From Kitasatospora kifunensis (GTDB taxonomy: Bacteria; Actinomycetota; Actinomycetes; Streptomycetales; Streptomycetaceae): a stretch of 64,000 nucleotides of DNA. A model generated the notes under the pieces. The model did not search any database and was not told the origin of the DNA. It saw nothing but the letters and a program-made list of their open reading frames with translations. The stretch covers positions 5,208,001-5,272,000 of the forward strand of contig NZ_JACHJV010000001.1 in NCBI RefSeq assembly GCF_014203855.1. Direction: 5' to 3'. The first letter of the stretch is position 1, and each line of letters begins with the position of its first letter. Below are positions 60,114-64,000 of the stretch, piece by piece. The position numbers and the translations under genes were made by a program.

Positions 60114-61055
60114 TCAGCCGGCGGTGCCGGCGCCGGCGGAGACGGGCGCCGTGCCGCCGCGCTTGTCCAGCAACTCGAGCCGCGTCAGGACGGCCCCGCG
60201 GCTTGGGCCGGTCCCGTCGCCGTGCCGGACGCCATTTCCATGCGTGAGTCCGGTACTTCCCTGCCTGGCCCCGGCGACCGTCTTGGCTTCATCTCCACGG
60301 CCCGCCTTGGCCCCGCCCCGTTGCCGACCGCCGTTGCCCCACTCGGCGACGCTCGCCGTCCCCTGGGCGTTCATCGCCTCTGCGCTGCCGGAGGCCAGCG
60401 CCAGGGCGACGGCCTCCGGCAGCGACGAGGCGCAGTGCGTGGGGCGGTAGGCCCGCTCGGACCACGGGCGGCCGCAGTGCAGCCAGACGCTCCGCAGGCC
60501 GGCAGCGGCGGCACCGGCGATGTCCGCGGGCCCGTGGTCGCCGATCATCCAGGTGTCGGCTGCCCAGCCGGTCGAGAGCCCGATCCCGCAGCGCTGGGCG
60601 GCGACCTCGAAGATCAGCGGGTCCGGCTTGGCGCAGCCGGCCTCTTCCGACACCACCCAGGCATCGATCAGCGAACCGAGCCCGGTCCGGCGGATCTTCG
60701 CCAGCTGTGCGGTGGTCCCGCCGTTGCTGACGATGGCGATGGCCCAGCCCGCCGCCCGCGCGGCGCGCAGCGCCCGGAGGTGGGAACGGGGGCAGCGGAT
60801 ATGAGAGTTGATTCCCCTCCTGTAGTGCGCGAGCAGGCTCTCCAGCGACATGTCGAGGCCGTAGCGGCGGCGGGTGGCGCCCAGCACCGTGCTCCGGGGA
60901 ACGTAACCGCCGCCGTCCATGACGGTGAGCCAGCCGAGGTCGTCCGGCGGGAGCCCGAACTCCCCGAGGAAGTCCTCGGCCCAGGCCTGGAAGGCGGCGT
61001 CACGCGGGAGCAGGGTGTTGTCCAGATCGAGCAGGAGCAGCGGCATGGCGTGCAT
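60114..61055 (-). CDS. HAD-superfamily hydrolase
   Basis: The 313-residue protein has motif I LLLDLDNTLLP (Asp nucleophile about 10), motif II VSNGGTT, the motif III lysine in CAKPDPLIFEV and motif IV IGDHGPADIAGA. It is a phosphatase or dehalogenase-like enzyme of the phosphoglycolate-phosphatase type with a helical cap. The last 100 residues are Gly/Ala-rich and low complexity, unusual for the family. ATG at 61055 is used; MPLLL three codons later is also possible. Confidence 0.88.
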   Translation of the reverse strand: MHAMPLLLLDLDNTLLPRDAAFQAWAEDFLGEFGLPPDDLGWLTVMDGGGYVPRSTVLGATRRRYGLDMSLESLLAHYRRGINSHIRCPRSHLRALRAARAAGWAIAIVSNGGTTAQLAKIRRTGLGSLIDAWVVSEEAGCAKPDPLIFEVAAQRCGIGLSTGWAADTWMIGDHGPADIAGAAAAGLRSVWLHCGRPWSERAYRPTHCASSLPEAVALALASGSAEAMNAQGTASVAEWGNGGRQRGGAKAGRGDEAKTVAGARQGSTGLTHGNGVRHGDGTGPSRGAVLTRLELLDKRGGTAPVSAGAGTAG

Positions 61056-61491
61056 GCTGCCAGCGCGGACTCCCAGGAGGAAGCGTGCCTACCTCGTGGA
61101 GGTCTCAAGCGCCCCTACCTCGTGGAGGTCTCAAGCGCCCCACGGCTCTCATCCAGCCTCATGCGTGCGTGAACTTCGTACATCTGGTGTGTGGTCGACC
61201 TGTTGCATCGACAGACTCCGTCAGGCAAGCTCCTGGGAACCACGCGAGGGCGGGGCGTGATCTGGCTGTTACGGGGCGCGTGCCGATTACCTCGCGCCGC
61301 GGCCATTAGCGGGATCGTTGTCATTACCTTGTCGCAATGGCTGGGCGGCTACGCTCGCCCGTCGTACTCTGAAAGGAACAGGTCACTTACGGTGCCGCTC
61401 GGCCTCAACCGACCACGTGCCAATGAATGGCCTGCCGCTTGGGCAGCGCTGTCCTTCCTGTCGGCCCATCTCACTCGAAGAGTCTCGATTC
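61056..61491. other. Divergent intergenic region
   Basis: The 436 bases between the HAD and universal-stress genes contain a 26-bp tandem duplication (61088-61139) and AT-richer segments near 61310-61380 that may hold promoters (for example TACTCTGAAAGG). No gene was recognised. Confidence 0.45.
61088..61139 (+). repeat. 26-bp tandem duplication
   Basis: The 26-base unit starting CCTACCTCGTGGAGGTCTCA is present twice without a gap (61088-61113 and 61114-61139) in the divergent region upstream of the HAD gene. It could be a duplicated operator or a recent slippage event. Confidence 0.85.
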
Positions 61492-62259
61492 ATGGCCGGT
61501 TTTGAGTCTCCCCGATCTGCGGACTCGTTCCGTATTCTCGGCGCGGCGGATTTCTCCTCCACGGATTCGCCGCTCGAATCCAAGCGGTCCCGGCAGTCAC
61601 CGCCGACACCGCAGTCACGCCCCGGCGGCGGAATGGCGCGCCGGTGTTGGCCCAAGCTACGGCAGCGTCGGGAGGAGTCGGCGGCCGCTGTGGCGGGGGG
61701 TTCGGATGGTGCCGGTACCGCGCCCGGTGCCGGTGAGGATGGTGGAGGCGACGTGAAGTCCCGGCACTCCAAGCAGACTGTTCCGCTCGGCGGACAGGTG
61801 CCCGATGTTCAGCCCGAGTCGGTCCGGCCGTGTGATCCGGCGTTCCAGCACGGTGTGGTGGTGGGGTTCGACGGATCGCTCTCCAGTGAACGCGCGCTCG
61901 CCTACGCGGTGGGTATGGCTCGGCGCTCCCAGTGCGGCCTGGTCATCGTGCACGTGGCCAATCGCCTACCCGCCACTGTCTGGGCCGGCTGTGAGCCACC
62001 GGTCTTCGTCGACCTGCCCGACCATCGCACCGAGATCCTCGGCCTGGAGCTGGCCTGTGCGGACTTCCTGGCCGGGGTGCCCTGGATCCTGGTCGAGCGC
62101 GGCGGCGACATCTGTCATGAGATCGAGGAGGTCGGCAAGGAGTATGCCGCCGACGCGATCGTGGTTGGCACGACGCACGGCCTGCTCGGCCGTCTCTTCG
62201 GCTCCGTCTCGGGCCGACTCGCCCGCCGGGCCAACCGCCCAGTGATCGTGATTCCCTGA
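61492..62259 (+). CDS. Universal stress protein with disordered N-terminal extension
   Basis: The 255-residue protein has a single UspA domain in its second half: VVVGFDGSLSSERALAYAVG at the start of the fold and the ATP-binding loop VVGTTHGLLGRLFGSVSGRL near the end. About 115 residues before it are Ser/Pro/Gly/Arg-rich and likely disordered. These proteins bind ATP and act in dormancy or stress responses. ATG at 61492 is used; MARRCWPKL further in is an alternative start. Upstream is the divergent HAD gene. Confidence 0.82.
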   Translation: MAGFESPRSADSFRILGAADFSSTDSPLESKRSRQSPPTPQSRPGGGMARRCWPKLRQRREESAAAVAGGSDGAGTAPGAGEDGGGDVKSRHSKQTVPLGGQVPDVQPESVRPCDPAFQHGVVVGFDGSLSSERALAYAVGMARRSQCGLVIVHVANRLPATVWAGCEPPVFVDLPDHRTEILGLELACADFLAGVPWILVERGGDICHEIEEVGKEYAADAIVVGTTHGLLGRLFGSVSGRLARRANRPVIVIP

Positions 62260-62766
62260 GATTGGTTCAGCTCTTCCTGCTGCTCCAACTCTGCCCGCGT
62301 ATGCCCGCTCTCGCTCTCGGCTGCCGCGCCTATCAGTGACCGAAGCCAGTGGACCGAGGCCCTGGCCGGCAGGCGCCCTGCCCGACGGCACGCTCGCCGG
62401 GGCGCGGGGCCTGGATGCGGGGCCTCGGGCGCAGGCCCTGGGCACAGGCCGTGGGTGACAGATTGACCAGCCGATATTCCGTCATTTCCGTAGCCGGGGC
62501 GAGCATCGACGTCAGTGCGTTGCCCGACTCGCCCCGCCCCGCCCCGTAGCTCGCTGTCTCGCTGGTCTCTGGCGGTGCCTCAGGTGAGGTCCGCGAAGCA
62601 AGTGCTACCGGAAGGGCTGATGGCGGGGTGGTCGAGCAACTCCGTCAGGGCGCCCTGACGAAGGCTCGCTGCTCGACCGTCCACCAGCTTCCGGGCCCTG
62701 GCAGCTCCGCCGGTTACCCGCCTGTCGTCCATCTGCCCTGCACGGCCTGTTCCTTGGTGGCCAGTG
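62260..62766. other. Intergenic region with one perfect palindrome
   Basis: The 507 bases separate the stops of the convergent universal-stress and acyl-CoA dehydrogenase genes. CGTCAGGGCGCCCTGACG at 62643-62660 is a perfect 18-base palindrome and may be a terminator or protein site. GC-rich repeats are present near 62350-62450. No gene was recognised. Confidence 0.5.
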
Positions 62767-63957
62767 TCAGGAGGACATCCCCAACTCACGTGCGATCAAC
62801 ATGCGCTGGACCTCGGAGGTGCCCTCCCCGATCTCCAGGATCTTGCTGTCGCGCCAGAAGCGGGCGACAGGGTATTCGTTCATGAAGCCGTAGCCGCCGT
62901 GGATTTGGGTGGCCTCGCGGGCGTTGTCGACCGCGGCTTCGGATGAGTAGAGCTTCGCGATGGCGGCCTCCTTCTTGAAGGGTTCGGCGAGCAGCAGCCG
63001 CGAGGCCGCGTCCCGCCAGGCGAGGCGTGAGAGGTGCGTTCGCATCTCCATGTCGGAGATCTTGAACTGGATCGCCTGGTTGGCCCCGATCGGGCGGCCG
63101 AAGGCCCGCCTGGTCGCGGCGTACTGGAGCGACTGGTCGACGCAGCCCTGGGCAAGACCCGTGGAGAGGGCTGCGATGGCAATGCGGCCCTCATCGAGGA
63201 TCCGCAGGAACTGGGCAAAGCCACGGCCCCGCTGCCCGAGCAGGTTGGCTTCGGGAACTCGGCAGTCGGTGAAGGACAGTTCGCGGGTGTCGGAGGCGTT
63301 CCACCCGACCTTGGAGTACTTCTTCGACACCTGGAACCCGGGGGTGCCGACAGGCACGATGATGGAGGAGATCTCACGCTTTGGCGAGGCCTCTCCACCC
63401 TCTTCACTCGAACGGGCGATCGGTTCGGTGAGTGCGGTGACGGTGACCAGGCCGGTGATGTCGGTGCCGGAGTTGGTGATGAAGCACTTCGTACCGTTGA
63501 TCACCCACTCCCGGGTGGCCTCGTCGAACCGGGCCGTGGTCCGGGTGGCGCCCGCGTCGGAGCCGCCCTCGGGTTCGGTCAGGCCGAACGCGCCCAGCAT
63601 CTCGCCCGCGGCGAGCCGGGGCAGCCACTCGCGCTTCTGCTCCTCGGTACCGAACCGGTAGATCGGCATCGCACCCAGCGAGACGCCGGCCTCCAGGGTG
63701 ATGGCCACCGAGGAGTCCACCCGGGCGAGCTCCTCGAGGGCCAGGCAGAGCGCGAAGTAGTCGCCGCCCATGCCGCCGTACTCCTCGGGGAACGGCAGGC
63801 CGAACAGGCCCATCCGTCCCATCTCCTTGACGATCTCGTACGGGAACTCCTCCCGTTCGTAGAAGTCGCCGATCGTCGGGGCGACCACGTCGGCGGCGAA
63901 CTCGGCCACCGTGCGGCGCAGCTCCTCGTACTCGGAATCCAGTCGGTGGTCGAGCAT
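62767..63957 (-). CDS. Acyl-CoA dehydrogenase (AcdH-like)
   Basis: The 396-residue flavoenzyme has the family signature AFGLTEPEGGSDAGATRT, the FAD-binding QIHGGYGFMNEYPVARFWRD and the catalytic glutamate in IGEGTSEVQ (Glu378). It would oxidise short or branched acyl-CoA with transfer to electron-transfer flavoprotein. In streptomycetes the related gene lies near branched-chain amino-acid and carboxylase genes; the sequence before its start runs out of the window. The start is ATG at 63957, after TGGAGGAT. Confidence 0.95.
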   Translation of the reverse strand: MLDHRLDSEYEELRRTVAEFAADVVAPTIGDFYEREEFPYEIVKEMGRMGLFGLPFPEEYGGMGGDYFALCLALEELARVDSSVAITLEAGVSLGAMPIYRFGTEEQKREWLPRLAAGEMLGAFGLTEPEGGSDAGATRTTARFDEATREWVINGTKCFITNSGTDITGLVTVTALTEPIARSSEEGGEASPKREISSIIVPVGTPGFQVSKKYSKVGWNASDTRELSFTDCRVPEANLLGQRGRGFAQFLRILDEGRIAIAALSTGLAQGCVDQSLQYAATRRAFGRPIGANQAIQFKISDMEMRTHLSRLAWRDAASRLLLAEPFKKEAAIAKLYSSEAAVDNAREATQIHGGYGFMNEYPVARFWRDSKILEIGEGTSEVQRMLIARELGMSS

Positions 63958-64000
63958 CTGATCCTCCAGTGGTTCGCCCGGGCGGATGGTCCGGGCGCAG

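Overview
The window is very GC-rich. Its start codons are often GTG, its genes often overlap by 1-4 bases, and several promoters appear to give leaderless messages. It reads as chromosomal DNA of a Streptomyces or Kitasatospora-type actinomycete. The clearest marker is an adpA-orn pair (56.3-58.8 kb and 55.4-56.0 kb), with a TTA codon in the domain linker of adpA as in streptomycetes, and a tRNA-His next to orn. No phage, insertion-sequence or integrase gene was recognised, so most of the window looks like core or semi-core chromosome.

Layout: 0-8.5 kb holds the end of chorismate mutase, two small zinc-knuckle proteins, an EamA transporter, a bifunctional penicillin-binding protein, an alpha/beta hydrolase, a sensor histidine kinase and a large membrane protein. 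8.8-14.3 kb holds two tRNA-Lys copies, a MarR/glyoxalase pair with palindromic operators, a DJ-1/PfpI protein, a cytochrome b-like/Rieske/small membrane protein operon, and a leaderless antitoxin/PIN-toxin pair. 14.3-20.6 kb is a peptide ABC transporter: a fused double ATPase and two permeases on the minus strand, and a lipoprotein binding protein on the plus strand behind a 15-bp repeat array. 21-30.8 kb holds an LtrA-family protein behind two overlapping mini-ORFs, a pentapeptide-repeat protein, an epimerase/TetR pair with two identical-spacing operators, an orphan response regulator, an Eis-like acetyltransferase, a Scr1-type regulator with two DUF397 proteins, a MarR/SDR pair and a small antitoxin-like protein.

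30.8-42.8 kb holds tricorn protease, a SLOG-like protein, LysE, an orphan acyl-CoA carboxylase epsilon-like subunit, the third tRNA-Lys, a Na+/H+ antiporter, glucose-6-phosphate isomerase, a secreted exo-beta-glucosaminidase with a palindromic operator, and the fourth tRNA-Lys. 42.8-52 kb holds two prim-pol-like small proteins, a three-gene operon (Cas4/RecB-like Fe-S nuclease, unknown 560-residue protein, Upf1/Dna2-like SF1 helicase), a histidine phosphatase and a TPR regulator. 52-64 kb holds a spermidine synthase-like protein, an LAXTG surface protein, a hotdog thioesterase, tRNA-His, orn, adpA, a HAD phosphatase, a universal stress protein and an acyl-CoA dehydrogenase.

The strongest candidate for an undescribed system is the translationally coupled nuclease-unknown-helicase operon at 44.3-48.7 kb, which behaves like a split Dna2 with an added subunit and has three 23-bp iteron-like repeats at its 3' end. 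The second is adpA, whose product carries long disordered N- and C-terminal extensions and whose stop codon lies inside a 23-bp perfect hairpin leading towards orn. Everything here comes from reading sequence and translations; no database search was run.
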